Under the pieces are notes generated by a model. That model was given only the letters and a program-made list of their open reading frames with translations. It ran no database searches and was not told the DNA's origin. Below, piece by piece: positions 9,201 to 16,063 of a DNA stretch of 27,196 bases; the first letter of the stretch is position 1, and every line of letters starts with the position of its first letter. The stretch is from the NCBI GenBank assembly GCA_903911165.1, contig CAIWCQ010000161.1, positions 1-27,196 on the forward strand, written 5' to 3'. This DNA comes from an uncultured Actinomycetes bacterium. GTDB taxonomy: Bacteria > Actinomycetota > Actinomycetes > Mycobacteriales > Mycobacteriaceae. The position numbers and the translations under genes were made by a program.

Positions 9201-9578
9201 TCGGGCATTCCGGACAACTCGGGCCACCGCTACCTGGTGGTGGACTACAAGACGAACTGGCTGGGCGATAACGAACGTCCGCTGACCGCCGCGGACTATT
9301 CCGTACCGCGGATGGCCGAGGCAATGCTGCACTCCGACTACCCGCTGCAAGCTCTGCTGTACTGCGTTGTGCTGCATCGGTTTCTGCGCTGGCGCCAGCC
9401 GGACTACGACCCGGCCCGACACCTGGGCGGGGTGCTGTACCTGTTCGTCCGCGGCATGTGTGGGCCGCAAACCCCGCTGATCGATGGTCATCCCGCCGGA
9501 GTTTTCAGCTGGCAGCCGCCGGCCGCGCTGGTAATCGCGGTGTCGGATCTGCTCGACGGTCAGCCGGCCCGCGCGTGA
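6216..9578 (+). CDS. recB: Exodeoxyribonuclease V subunit beta, RecB helicase-nuclease
   Basis: 1,120-residue RecB: a 3'-to-5' SF1A helicase with a C-terminal nuclease. Walker A is ASAGTGKT (residues 23-30). Further helicase motifs are LLITFGRAATQELRDRV, the DEXX motif VDEFQDTDPVQW (from residue 264), IGDPKQAIYAFRGGD, VLTVHGSKGLEYPIVYLPF and DSRLIYVAMTRAQ. The nuclease domain begins near KFGTLVHAVLETAD and carries the metal-binding set D975 (GSIDVVL), D1010 and K1012 (VVDYKTNWLG), so it should be active. Between D975 and D1010 lies a perfect four-copy IPDNSG repeat (residues 980-1003). ATG 6216 is chosen because it overlaps the recC stop and the protein then begins like other RecB proteins; a longer in-frame start at 6177 would lie inside recC. 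The stop overlaps the recD GTG as GTGA. Confidence 0.96.
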   Translation: MEPRRFDLLGALPAPGTTTVLEASAGTGKTFALAGLVTRYIAEGAATLDQMLLITFGRAATQELRDRVRRQIAHALAAFDDPTLIGQNQLVAHLLAGSPEELAARKTRLGDALAGFDAATIATIHQFCNIVLTSLGVAGDADAGVELVESLDELVTEIVDDLYLSRFGRLREPPPLSYDQARALAREVVANPATELRPTDPEPGTPAAVRVDFAKAVLAECEIRKRRRRILGYDDLLTRLAGALDGADSPARMRMSRRWPIVMVDEFQDTDPVQWKVIDDAFTGASTLVLIGDPKQAIYAFRGGDIVTYLKAAQTAGEKKTLGVNWRSDAELLTRLQAVLLGAELGDPRIVVHDVEAQNKGSRLAGAPCTEPFRLRVVSREKFGRRGTQKIPIDDLRSYIGRDLASEIAALLDSPATFDGRPVKAGDIAVIVEKRKDARACFAALTAAGIPAVYTGDSDVFSSEACSDWLSLLEAFDQPHRSGVVRAAAATMFFGHSAEDLAAGGDVLTDRVAETIREWADHARSNGVAAVFESARLAGMADRLLSHRGGERYMTDMAHATQLLQEAAHREHYSLPALRDWLRSRREETGGGTERNRRLDSDAAAVQVLTVHGSKGLEYPIVYLPFAFNRNVGDRDLILFHDGDQRCLHIGGSDSPDYAAVASLGRRESASDDSRLIYVAMTRAQVQVVAWWAPSQDEPNGGLSRLLRDRRPGESTVKTRCEPAAVTDDEARERFRQWEAAGGPVVEEAEIGPLVDLPLEPRATELSARHFHRTIDTTWRRTSYSGLVRSAQENAGVSSEPEVIELDDEVADIALVTPQMESDVPSPMADLPTGAKFGTLVHAVLETADPFAANLTDELRTQIDTHSVWWPVNVTTDDLASALVPMHDTPLGPLADGLTLREIGLPDRLCEMDFEFPLAGGDRRWNASEVRLADVGRLLGQHLPPSDPLAAYVERLTDASLGGQSLHGYLSGSIDVVLRIPDNSGIPDNSGIPDNSGIPDNSGHRYLVVDYKTNWLGDNERPLTAADYSVPRMAEAMLHSDYPLQALLYCVVLHRFLRWRQPDYDPARHLGGVLYLFVRGMCGPQTPLIDGHPAGVFSWQPPAALVIAVSDLLDGQPARA
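9153..9224 (+). repeat. Perfect 4 x 18-bp in-frame minisatellite in recB
   Basis: The unit attccggacaactcgggc occurs four times head to tail without a mismatch (9153, 9171, 9189, 9207) and encodes IPDNSG x4. It sits in the loop between the two strands that carry the nuclease residues D975 and D1010/K1012. In E. coli RecB the matching aspartates are, as I recall, 13 residues apart; here they are 35 apart, and the repeat supplies most of the excess. Perfect identity suggests recent expansion. Confidence 0.97.
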
Positions 9579-11329
9579 CGATCGACGTCGTGGACACCTC
9601 GGATTGGCGCCGCAGCGCGACGGCGACCGGGGTACTGCGCACCTTCAACGAAGCCGGCGTGATCGATTCCTCCGACGTTGTGGTCGCGCAGCGCCTGACC
9701 GCGCTGGCTAAGGACACCGACGAACGGGTCGCACTCGCGGTGGCGTTCGTGGTGCGGGCCGTCCGCGCCGGATCGGTGTGCGTGGCCTTGGCCGACGTGG
9801 AACAGCACACTGCCATCGCCGACCTGCCGTGGCCGCCCGCGGGCGAGTGGCTGGCGGCGGTGGCCGCGAGTCCACTGACCGTGGACCCGACCGTGCTTCA
9901 TCTCGACGATGGATTGCTCTACCTGGACCGGTACTGGATTGAGGAATGCCGCGTTGCCGAGGACGTGCTGGCGCTGGCCAGCGCGCGCAGGTCCGGATCA
10001 GTGCCAGACATCAACCGCCTCTTCCCGGACAGCTTCGCCGAGCAACGCGGAGCCGCGCAACTGGCGCTGTCGCGGGCGCTGACCGTGCTGACTGGCGGTC
10101 CGGGCACCGGCAAGACCACCACCGTCGCGCGGCTTCTGGCTCTGCTCGCCGAACAGGCCGAACTCGACGGTAAGCCGCGCCTGCGGATCGCGCTGGCCGC
10201 CCCGACCGGCAAGGCCGCGGCCCGCTTACTCGAGGCCGTGCAACTCGAAGTCGATGCACTCGCCAACGCCGATCGGGAGCGCTTGCCCGCCCTGGCGGCC
10301 ACCACGCTGCACCGGCTGCTGGGCAGCAGGCCCGACACCTCGTCGCGGTTCCGGCACAACCGGGAGAACCGTTTGCCGCACGACGTGATCGTCGTCGACG
10401 AGACGTCCATGGTGTCGCTGACCATGATGGCGCGACTGTTGGAGGCCGTTCGCCCCGATTCTCGTCTGCTGTTGGTCGGCGACCCGGATCAACTGGCCTC
10501 GGTCGAGGCCGGGGCCGTGCTGGCCGACCTAGTCGAAGGGCTGACCGCCGTCGTCGACAGCCCGGTTGCCACCTTGGTGACGCCGCACCGCTTCGGCGAA
10601 TCCATCGGCGCGCTGGCCGATGCGATCCGTGATGGCGACGCCGAAGCGGCCGTTGGGGTGCTTGCGGCCGGTGGTGAACACATCGAATGGGTCGACGTTC
10701 ACCAGCCCGCCGAGGTACTGCGCAAGGTTCTTGTGCCGCATGCCCTTCGGCTGCGTGAGGCTGCGGTGCTCGGCGATGCGGATGCGGCCCTGAAAACCCT
10801 CGAACAGCATCGGCTGCTGTGCGCACACCGCCGCGGGCCCTACGGGGTGGCGTATTGGAACCGGCAGGTCGAACGCTGGCTGTCCGAACAGACCGACATG
10901 CCGCTGTGGGCGGACTGGTACGTGGGCCGGCCGGTTCTGGTGACGGCCAACGACTACGGCCTGGGCCTCTACAACGGCGACACCGGTGTCGCGGTGCTGC
11001 GTGACGGCGGATTGCGGGCGGCGATGGCGACCTCGGCGGGCCCGGTTCAGTTCGCCACCGGCAGACTGGCGGACGTGGAGACCATGCATGCCATGACGAT
11101 TCATAAGAGCCAGGGCAGCCAGGCCGTTGAGATCACCGTGCTGCTGCCGCCGACCGACTCTCGGCTCCTGACCCGCGAACTGCTGTACACCGCGGTCACC
11201 CGGGCACGGGAGAAGGTGCGACTGGTCGGGTCGGCTGATCAGCTGCGGGCCGCAGTGACTCGTCGGGCTATCCGGGCCACCGGTCTGAGCCGCCGGTTGG
11301 CGGGCGGGCAGGAGAATCGCAGTGAGTAA
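9575..11329 (+). CDS. recD: Exodeoxyribonuclease V subunit alpha, RecD helicase
   Basis: 584-residue RecD, the 5'-to-3' SF1B helicase motor of RecBCD. Walker A is GGPGTGKT (residues 174-181), followed by LAAPTGKAAARLLEAV, Walker B VVDETSMVS (D275, E276), LLLVGDPDQLASVEAGAVLADL, and the C-terminal 2A/2B motifs TIHKSQGSQ (from residue 508) and LLYTAVTRAREKVRLVG. The N-terminal 150 residues form the helical RecB-contacting region (VVVAQRLTALAKDTDERVAL). GTG 9575 is chosen because it overlaps the recB stop (GTGA) and gives a length close to the roughly 575 residues of M. tuberculosis RecD; an in-frame ATG at 9458 would add about 39 residues inside recB. The order recC-recB-recD is the usual mycobacterial one. 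Confidence 0.95.
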   Translation: MTIDVVDTSDWRRSATATGVLRTFNEAGVIDSSDVVVAQRLTALAKDTDERVALAVAFVVRAVRAGSVCVALADVEQHTAIADLPWPPAGEWLAAVAASPLTVDPTVLHLDDGLLYLDRYWIEECRVAEDVLALASARRSGSVPDINRLFPDSFAEQRGAAQLALSRALTVLTGGPGTGKTTTVARLLALLAEQAELDGKPRLRIALAAPTGKAAARLLEAVQLEVDALANADRERLPALAATTLHRLLGSRPDTSSRFRHNRENRLPHDVIVVDETSMVSLTMMARLLEAVRPDSRLLLVGDPDQLASVEAGAVLADLVEGLTAVVDSPVATLVTPHRFGESIGALADAIRDGDAEAAVGVLAAGGEHIEWVDVHQPAEVLRKVLVPHALRLREAAVLGDADAALKTLEQHRLLCAHRRGPYGVAYWNRQVERWLSEQTDMPLWADWYVGRPVLVTANDYGLGLYNGDTGVAVLRDGGLRAAMATSAGPVQFATGRLADVETMHAMTIHKSQGSQAVEITVLLPPTDSRLLTRELLYTAVTRAREKVRLVGSADQLRAAVTRRAIRATGLSRRLAGGQENRSE

Positions 11330-11621
11330 CGACGCGGCGGGTAAGCGCTGGTATGACCCGGAGACGTTCCGTGCCGCGAGGAACTACGTCGGTATTGTTG
11401 TCATCGCTGCCGCCGCCGCCTTCGTGGCCACCGTGGTGTGGCGTTCACCGATCACCGGAGTCATGGTCCCGGCCGTTCTTTTCCTCGGCGGCATCGGTGG
11501 TCTGGTGCGCACCTATCAGGTCTGGCGCGTCGAGGGGTCATGGTGGATCTGGCAGGCGGCCGGTTGGCTTCTGCTCTTGCTGACCCTGTTCTTCCTCGGC
11601 GTGCCGACGGCGGTGTGGTAA
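11322..11621 (+). CDS. Small membrane protein, unknown function, coupled to recD
   Basis: 99-residue hydrophobic protein with three likely membrane segments: about residues 22-42 (YVGIVVIAAAAAFVATVVW), 44-62 (ITGVMVPAVLFLGGIGGLV) and 74-95 (WWIWQAAGWLLLLLTLFFLG). A short charged N-terminus (KRWYDPETFRAARN) precedes them. The family is not recognised. GTG 11322 overlaps the recD stop by eight bases and has GGAG seven bases upstream, so it looks translationally coupled to the recombination operon. A role in DNA repair is not implied by the sequence; small hydrophobic tail genes are common in actinobacterial operons. The real start could be slightly different, but the membrane segments are unaffected. 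Confidence 0.72.
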   Translation: MSNDAAGKRWYDPETFRAARNYVGIVVIAAAAAFVATVVWRSPITGVMVPAVLFLGGIGGLVRTYQVWRVEGSWWIWQAAGWLLLLLTLFFLGVPTAVW

Positions 11622-11641
11622 CCGACCGCCATACTCGTTTG

Positions 11642-12844
11642 GTGAGTCCACCACCCCAGCTACCACTGGCCGGTGTCCGGGTCGTCGAGATCTCCAGCTT
11701 TGTCGCGGTGCCCCTAGCCGGCATGACGCTGGCTCAACTTGGCGCCGACGTGACCCGCATCGACCCGATCGGCGGAGCCGCGGACTACCACCGGTGGCCG
11801 CTTACCGCCGGCGGCGAGAGCATCTACTGGGCCGGACTCAACAAGGGCAAGCGGTCGGTAGCGGTTGAGATGCGCAGCGAGCAGGGCCAGCAGCTCGTTC
11901 GGCAACTGATCATCGACGCCGGAATTCTGATCACCAATGTCACCGGCCGGCAATGGCTTTCCCACTCTGCGTTGAGCGCGCATCGCGCGGATCTCATTCA
12001 CCTCGAGGTGCCGGGTCGCCCTGACGGTTCCACCGCGGTGGACTACACCGTCAACGCCGCCACCGGGTTTCCGTTGGTCACGGGCCCGGCCGGATGGGAC
12101 GGACCGGTCAACCACGTGATGCCGGCCTGGGATGTCAGCTGCGGACTGTATGCCGTTGTAGCGGTGCTGGCTGCGCTACGGCGGCGAGAGTCCACCGGTG
12201 CCGGAAGTGCCGTCAGGCTGCCGTTGGACGATGTTGCCCTAGCCACGGCGGCCAACCTCGGATTCCTCACCGAGGTCATGGTCAACGGCACCCGCCGGCC
12301 CCGGCTGGGCAATGCCATCTATGGACAGTACGGCCGGGACTTCATCAGCAGTGACGGCGTGGAATTCATGGTGGTGGCATTGACCGCACGCCACTTCGAT
12401 GATCTCACCGAACTGACTGAGACGACCAAAGCCGTTGCTGCCGTGGCTGAAACGCTCCGCGCCGACTTCGCCGACGAAGGCCAACGCTACCGTCACCGCG
12501 ACGTGCTGGACGGGCTCTTTCAGGCCTGGTTCGGCCGCCATACCGGTGAGGAGATCAGCGCTGCGCTGTCGGCGAGTTCGGTGCTGTGGGATCGCTACCA
12601 AACCTTCGCCGACGTTGCTCGGAGCCCGCGGGTGAGGGCCAATCCTCTCTTCACCGAACTGGACCAGCCGCGGATCGGCACCCACCCTGCGCCGGGCCTG
12701 CCAATGTCGGTCGACGGCGCGCACAGCCCGGCCCGGAGTGCACCCGCCCTCGGCGAACACACCGTCGAGGTTTTGGCCGCGCGCCTCGGGATGGATGCCG
12801 ATGAGATCGACACCCTGGTCGAATCGGGCGTGGTCGCAACGTGA
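11642..12844 (+). CDS. Family III CoA-transferase (CaiB/BaiF type)
   Basis: About 400-residue CaiB/BaiF-type enzyme, which moves CoA between acids through an aspartyl-CoA thioester or, in the racemase branch, epimerises alpha-methylacyl-CoA. The N-terminal hallmark GVRVVEISSFVAVPLAGMTLAQLGADVTRIDP is clear (in part: VVEISSFVAVPLAG and LAQLGADVTRID). It is followed by WAGLNKGKRSVAVEM and the catalytic-Asp region TAVDYTVNAATGFP, where D134 (numbered from GTG 11642) aligns with the nucleophile. The C-terminal half has HTGEEISAALSASSVLWDRY and ALGEHTVEVLAARLG, typical endings. GTG 11642 or TTG 11639 fit the family start; a longer in-frame ATG at 11438 would overlap the preceding membrane gene and has no family resemblance. 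Its stop overlaps the thioesterase start as GTGA. The substrate is unknown. Confidence 0.87.
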   Translation: MSPPPQLPLAGVRVVEISSFVAVPLAGMTLAQLGADVTRIDPIGGAADYHRWPLTAGGESIYWAGLNKGKRSVAVEMRSEQGQQLVRQLIIDAGILITNVTGRQWLSHSALSAHRADLIHLEVPGRPDGSTAVDYTVNAATGFPLVTGPAGWDGPVNHVMPAWDVSCGLYAVVAVLAALRRRESTGAGSAVRLPLDDVALATAANLGFLTEVMVNGTRRPRLGNAIYGQYGRDFISSDGVEFMVVALTARHFDDLTELTETTKAVAAVAETLRADFADEGQRYRHRDVLDGLFQAWFGRHTGEEISAALSASSVLWDRYQTFADVARSPRVRANPLFTELDQPRIGTHPAPGLPMSVDGAHSPARSAPALGEHTVEVLAARLGMDADEIDTLVESGVVAT

Positions 12845-13650
12845 ACGACGGCCTGGTGAAACTGCTCGAGTTGAGTCCGCTGGACATGCCGGACGCATTC
12901 GTGGGTACACACAACGGACCATCCGGAAAGCGCGCCTATGGCGGGCTGCTGACGGCGCAGGCGTTGGCGGCCGCCGGCGGCACGGTCGGGCCTGGTTTTC
13001 GACCGACGAGTCTGCACGCGCAGTTCCTTCGCGGCGGCGATGCCGGGTCGCCGGTCCGCTATGACGTCGAACGCGTCTACGACGGCCGCACGGCGGCATC
13101 CCGGCGGGTGCGGGCCAGCCAGGACGGCCGGTTACTTGTCACCGTCACCACATCATTCGCCACGTCGGCACCGGGTCCTGCGCACGCCGAGCGGGGCGAG
13201 TGCGATGCCGACCCCGATGCGCTCCCGCGCACCGGACCGATCGGGCCCGCGCCTGCTTTACCGGCCGGGGAGGTCGACATCCGGATCCGCGATGAGCGCA
13301 GCGGGACCGATTTCGTCCGAAGGTTGTGGTGGCGGGTTACCGCGACATTGCCCGCCGATCCCCTGACACACGCCTGCGCCGCAGCTTTCGTCACCGACAT
13401 CTACGGCGTCGACCCGATCCTGGCCGTGCATGGTCATTCCATGACCGACCGCAGTCATCACGCCGGAACCACCGACGCCTCGATCTGGTTCCATGACGAC
13501 ATCCACGCCGATCGGTGGAACCTTCTCGAGTCCCGTTCCCCGGCCGCGGGTCGGGGCAGAGGCGTGATGTTCGCGGGACTGTTCGACGCCGACGGGGTTC
13601 GGGTGGCGACGGTGGTTCACGAGGGTCAGGCCGTCACGCGCGGGGTTTAA
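12841..13650 (+). CDS. TesB-like acyl-CoA thioesterase (double hotdog)
   Basis: 269-residue acyl-CoA thioesterase II homologue that would hydrolyse acyl-CoA to free acid and CoA. The N-terminal hotdog shows KRAYGGLLTAQALAAA and SLHAQFLRGGD (the FLRPGD-type signature). The C-terminal hotdog shows FVTDIYGVDP, GTTDASIWFHDDIHADRW and ESRSPAAGRGRGVMFAGLFD. Of the E. coli TesB triad (Asp204, Thr228, Gln278), Asp186 and Thr210 appear conserved, but the glutamine position is His260 (VVHEG where E. coli has VQEG). Activity may therefore differ. GTG 12841 overlaps the CoA-transferase stop by four bases, so both enzymes are probably made together and act on the same CoA pool. The TAA interlocks with the stop of the convergent dehydrogenase gene. 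Confidence 0.87.
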   Translation: MNDGLVKLLELSPLDMPDAFVGTHNGPSGKRAYGGLLTAQALAAAGGTVGPGFRPTSLHAQFLRGGDAGSPVRYDVERVYDGRTAASRRVRASQDGRLLVTVTTSFATSAPGPAHAERGECDADPDALPRTGPIGPAPALPAGEVDIRIRDERSGTDFVRRLWWRVTATLPADPLTHACAAAFVTDIYGVDPILAVHGHSMTDRSHHAGTTDASIWFHDDIHADRWNLLESRSPAAGRGRGVMFAGLFDADGVRVATVVHEGQAVTRGV

Positions 13651-13658
13651 AGCTCCGC
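13640..13658. terminator. Weak bidirectional hairpin at convergent stops
   Basis: GCGGGG (13640-13645) can pair with CTCCGC (13653-13658), one wobble, around a seven-base loop containing both overlapping stop codons. There is no U tract on either strand. It could help end transcription from both sides, but a six-base stem is weak evidence in GC-rich DNA. Confidence 0.22.
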
Positions 13659-14942
13659 CACTTCGCGTTCCAGCATCTCAGCCAGCCGCGCCTGTGCGGC
13701 CGCCCTACGGGTCGGCAGATGCTGCGACGGGAACAGAGTGTCCACCGGTTGGTACTCCTTGAGCGTGCGCCGGGCCACGGTGAGCTTGTGCACCTCGGTC
13801 GGCCCGTCGGCGATCGCCAGCGACTGCGCGGCCACCATCATCTTGACGAACGGCATCTCGTCGGACACCCCGAGCGATCCGTGCAGTTGCATGGCCCGCT
13901 GCACGACGTCGTGGAGCACCTTGGGCATGGCGACCTTGACGGCGGCGATGTCGCGGCGCACCTTTTGGTAATCGTGGTAGCGATCGATCTTCCACGCGGT
14001 GCGCAGCACCAGCAGCCGGAACTGCTCGATCTCGATCCAGCTGTCGGCGATCTTTTCCTGTGTCATCTGGAAGTCACCCAGCGGACCCTGTCGGGTCTGC
14101 CGTGACACCGCGCGTTCGCACATCATGTCGAACGCCTTGCGCGCCAATGCGATCGTGCGCATCGCATGATGTACCCGGCCGCCGCCAAGCCGGGTCTGCG
14201 CGATGGCGAACGCCTGCCCCTCGCCGCCGAGTACATGATCGGCCGGCACCCGGACATCGTTGTACCGGACGTAGCCGTGCGAGGCGTGCGCGGAGGATTC
14301 CCCACCGACGCCCACGTTGCGGATGATCTCGATGCCAGGAGTCTCGGCGGGCACGATGAACAGCGACATCTTCTGGTGCGTGCGCGCCTCGGGATTGGTC
14401 ACCGCCATCACGATGTAGAACGACGCGAACCTGGCGTTGGACGAGAACCACTTCTCGCCGTTGATCACCCAGTCGTCTCCGTCGCGGGTCGCGGAGGTGG
14501 TGAACAGACCCGGATCTGATCCGCCCTGCGGCTCGGTCATCGAATAGCAGGATGAGATCTCGCCATCGAGCAGCGGCTGCAAATAGCGCTGCTTTTGGTC
14601 GTCGGTACCGAATAAGGCGATGATCTCGGCATTACCCGAGTCAGGGGCCTGAGATCCGAAAACCGAAGGCGCCCAACGGGACCGGCCGACGATCTCATTC
14701 AGCAACGCCAGCTGAACCTGGCCGAAGCCCTGTCCGCCCAGATCCGGGCTCAGATGCGCCGCCCACAGCCCCTGGTCTTTGACCTTTTGCTGCAGCGGTC
14801 GCAGCACGGCCATCAACTCGGGATTTTTCTTGTCGTAGGGGTCTAGCGGAGCCAGATCCAGTGGCTCCAGATCGGTCCGCATGAACTCCTCGACCCAGTC
14901 GAGTTTCTTCTGGTACTCCGGGTCGGTTTCGAAGTCCCACAT
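13647..14942 (-). CDS. Acyl-CoA dehydrogenase, ACAD10/11-like (FadE type)
   Basis: 431-residue FAD enzyme that desaturates an acyl-CoA thioester at the alpha-beta carbons and passes electrons to ETF. Domain order is normal: N-terminal helices (WDFETDPEYQKKLDWVEEF), the middle beta domain with the flavin-contacting segment CYSMTEPQGGSDPGLFTTSA and WVINGEKWFSSNARFASFYI, and C-terminal helices with RLGGGRVHHAMRTIALARKA and QLHGSLGVSDEMPF. The family-defining DGPTEVHKLTVARRTL puts Asp where medium-chain dehydrogenase has its catalytic Glu376 (YEGT), which is usual for ACAD10/11-like enzymes. ATG 14942 overlaps the stop of the upstream alcohol dehydrogenase gene (TGATG), so the pair is one operon. 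Its stop overlaps the thioesterase stop on the other strand. The substrate is unknown. Confidence 0.93.
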   Translation of the reverse strand: MWDFETDPEYQKKLDWVEEFMRTDLEPLDLAPLDPYDKKNPELMAVLRPLQQKVKDQGLWAAHLSPDLGGQGFGQVQLALLNEIVGRSRWAPSVFGSQAPDSGNAEIIALFGTDDQKQRYLQPLLDGEISSCYSMTEPQGGSDPGLFTTSATRDGDDWVINGEKWFSSNARFASFYIVMAVTNPEARTHQKMSLFIVPAETPGIEIIRNVGVGGESSAHASHGYVRYNDVRVPADHVLGGEGQAFAIAQTRLGGGRVHHAMRTIALARKAFDMMCERAVSRQTRQGPLGDFQMTQEKIADSWIEIEQFRLLVLRTAWKIDRYHDYQKVRRDIAAVKVAMPKVLHDVVQRAMQLHGSLGVSDEMPFVKMMVAAQSLAIADGPTEVHKLTVARRTLKEYQPVDTLFPSQHLPTRRAAAQARLAEMLEREVAEL

Positions 14943-15973
14943 CAGGGCACCACCACTGCGCGACCGGTCACTCGTCCGTCGTGCAGGTCGCGGTAGGCCT
15001 GCGCGCCGTTATCCAGTGAATAGATGGTGCCCTCGGCGCTGACCTGACCGCTGGCCGCCAACGCCAGCAGTTCGACGAGTTCACTGCGGCTGCCCCAGTA
15101 GGTGGTGGCGATGCTCACCTCGTAGGGCTGGGAGAAGAACGACAGCGGGATCTCGCCGCCGCCGATCCCGACGATCGTAACATCCGCCAGGCTTCGGGCG
15201 ACGCCGCGGGCGAGGTCGAGAGTCGCTGTGGCGCCGACGAAGTCGATGATCACATCGGCTCCGCGGCCGCCGGTCAGATCGCGGATCTTCTGCGCGGCGT
15301 CGCCGTCGGATACGACGGCGTGGTGTGCGCCGACCTTGAGGGCCAACTCGAGTGCCTCGGGTTTGACATCGACGGCGATCACCTTCGCGGCGGTGGTGGC
15401 GCGGGCGATCTGGATCGCGATATGTCCGAGGCCGCCGACGCCGATCAGCACGAGCGTGGCATCCGGAGTGAGCTTCGGCCAGGATCGTCGGATCGCGTGA
15501 TAGGGCGTCAGGCCCGCGTCGGTCAGTGGCGCGGCGGTCTCCGGGCTCAGTCCGTCCGGCAGTGGCACCAGGTAGCGCTCATGGGGGACCAGCAGATAGT
15601 CGGCCATCCCGCCGTGCAGGCCGAGGCCCCCACCACCGGTCAATGACGGCCGCTCGCAGTAGTTCTCCATGCCTACCGTGCATCGCGCGCAGACCCCGCA
15701 GCCCCAGGCGCCGTAGACGGCCACAGCATCGCCCACGGCGACACCGGTGACTCCGGTGCCGCTGGCGTGCACCCAGCCGGCGGTCTCGTGCCCCAGCGTC
15801 ATCGGAAGTTCCCAGACGGCCGAGGCGTCGAGTTCATAGAGGATGTGCAGATCCGAATGGCACGCGCCGGAAGCGCCGACTTTGACCACTACCTCGCCCG
15901 GGCCCGGTGTCGGATCCGGCACTTCCCTGAGTTCCGGTTCGCATTGGAATCCGACCAACTGCAACGCCCGCAC
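14942..15973 (-). CDS. Zinc-dependent NAD(P) alcohol dehydrogenase (MDR family)
   Basis: 343-residue medium-chain alcohol dehydrogenase that oxidises an alcohol to an aldehyde or ketone, or the reverse. Catalytic-zinc ligands are seen in GACHSDLH and GHETAGWV. The structural zinc site is complete, with four cysteines in GCGVCARCTVGMENYC. The coenzyme site is LVLIGVGGLGHIAIQIA, followed by AVDVKPEALELA; the Asp after the second strand favours NAD over NADP. GTG 15973 is chosen because GGGAGG lies just upstream and homologues begin RALQLVGFQ; a TTG at 15997 would add eight residues. It is the promoter-proximal gene of the pair with the acyl-CoA dehydrogenase, which suggests oxidation of an alcohol that feeds a CoA-dependent pathway. 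The 90-nt region shared with the divergent gene shows no exact TANNNT on either strand. Confidence 0.9.
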   Translation of the reverse strand: MRALQLVGFQCEPELREVPDPTPGPGEVVVKVGASGACHSDLHILYELDASAVWELPMTLGHETAGWVHASGTGVTGVAVGDAVAVYGAWGCGVCARCTVGMENYCERPSLTGGGGLGLHGGMADYLLVPHERYLVPLPDGLSPETAAPLTDAGLTPYHAIRRSWPKLTPDATLVLIGVGGLGHIAIQIARATTAAKVIAVDVKPEALELALKVGAHHAVVSDGDAAQKIRDLTGGRGADVIIDFVGATATLDLARGVARSLADVTIVGIGGGEIPLSFFSQPYEVSIATTYWGSRSELVELLALAASGQVSAEGTIYSLDNGAQAYRDLHDGRVTGRAVVVP

Positions 15974-16063
15974 ACTGCCTCCCGGCTTTTCGTCCAATTC
16001 TCAACTTGGGTGATTACATCTGCTCGGGGCTGTCGGCGCGGCCGAATGCGGCATGCTTGCCGT

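Noticed and set aside
9153..9224. CRISPR-like or transposon-associated repeat
   Set aside because: Head-to-tail 18-bp units in frame inside recB without spacers, inverted repeats or transposase.
2914..11329. AddAB or AdnAB rather than RecBCD
   Set aside because: Three subunits with RecC-, RecB- and RecD-specific motifs are present, including a separate RecD with SF1B motifs; AdnAB has two UvrD-like nuclease subunits.
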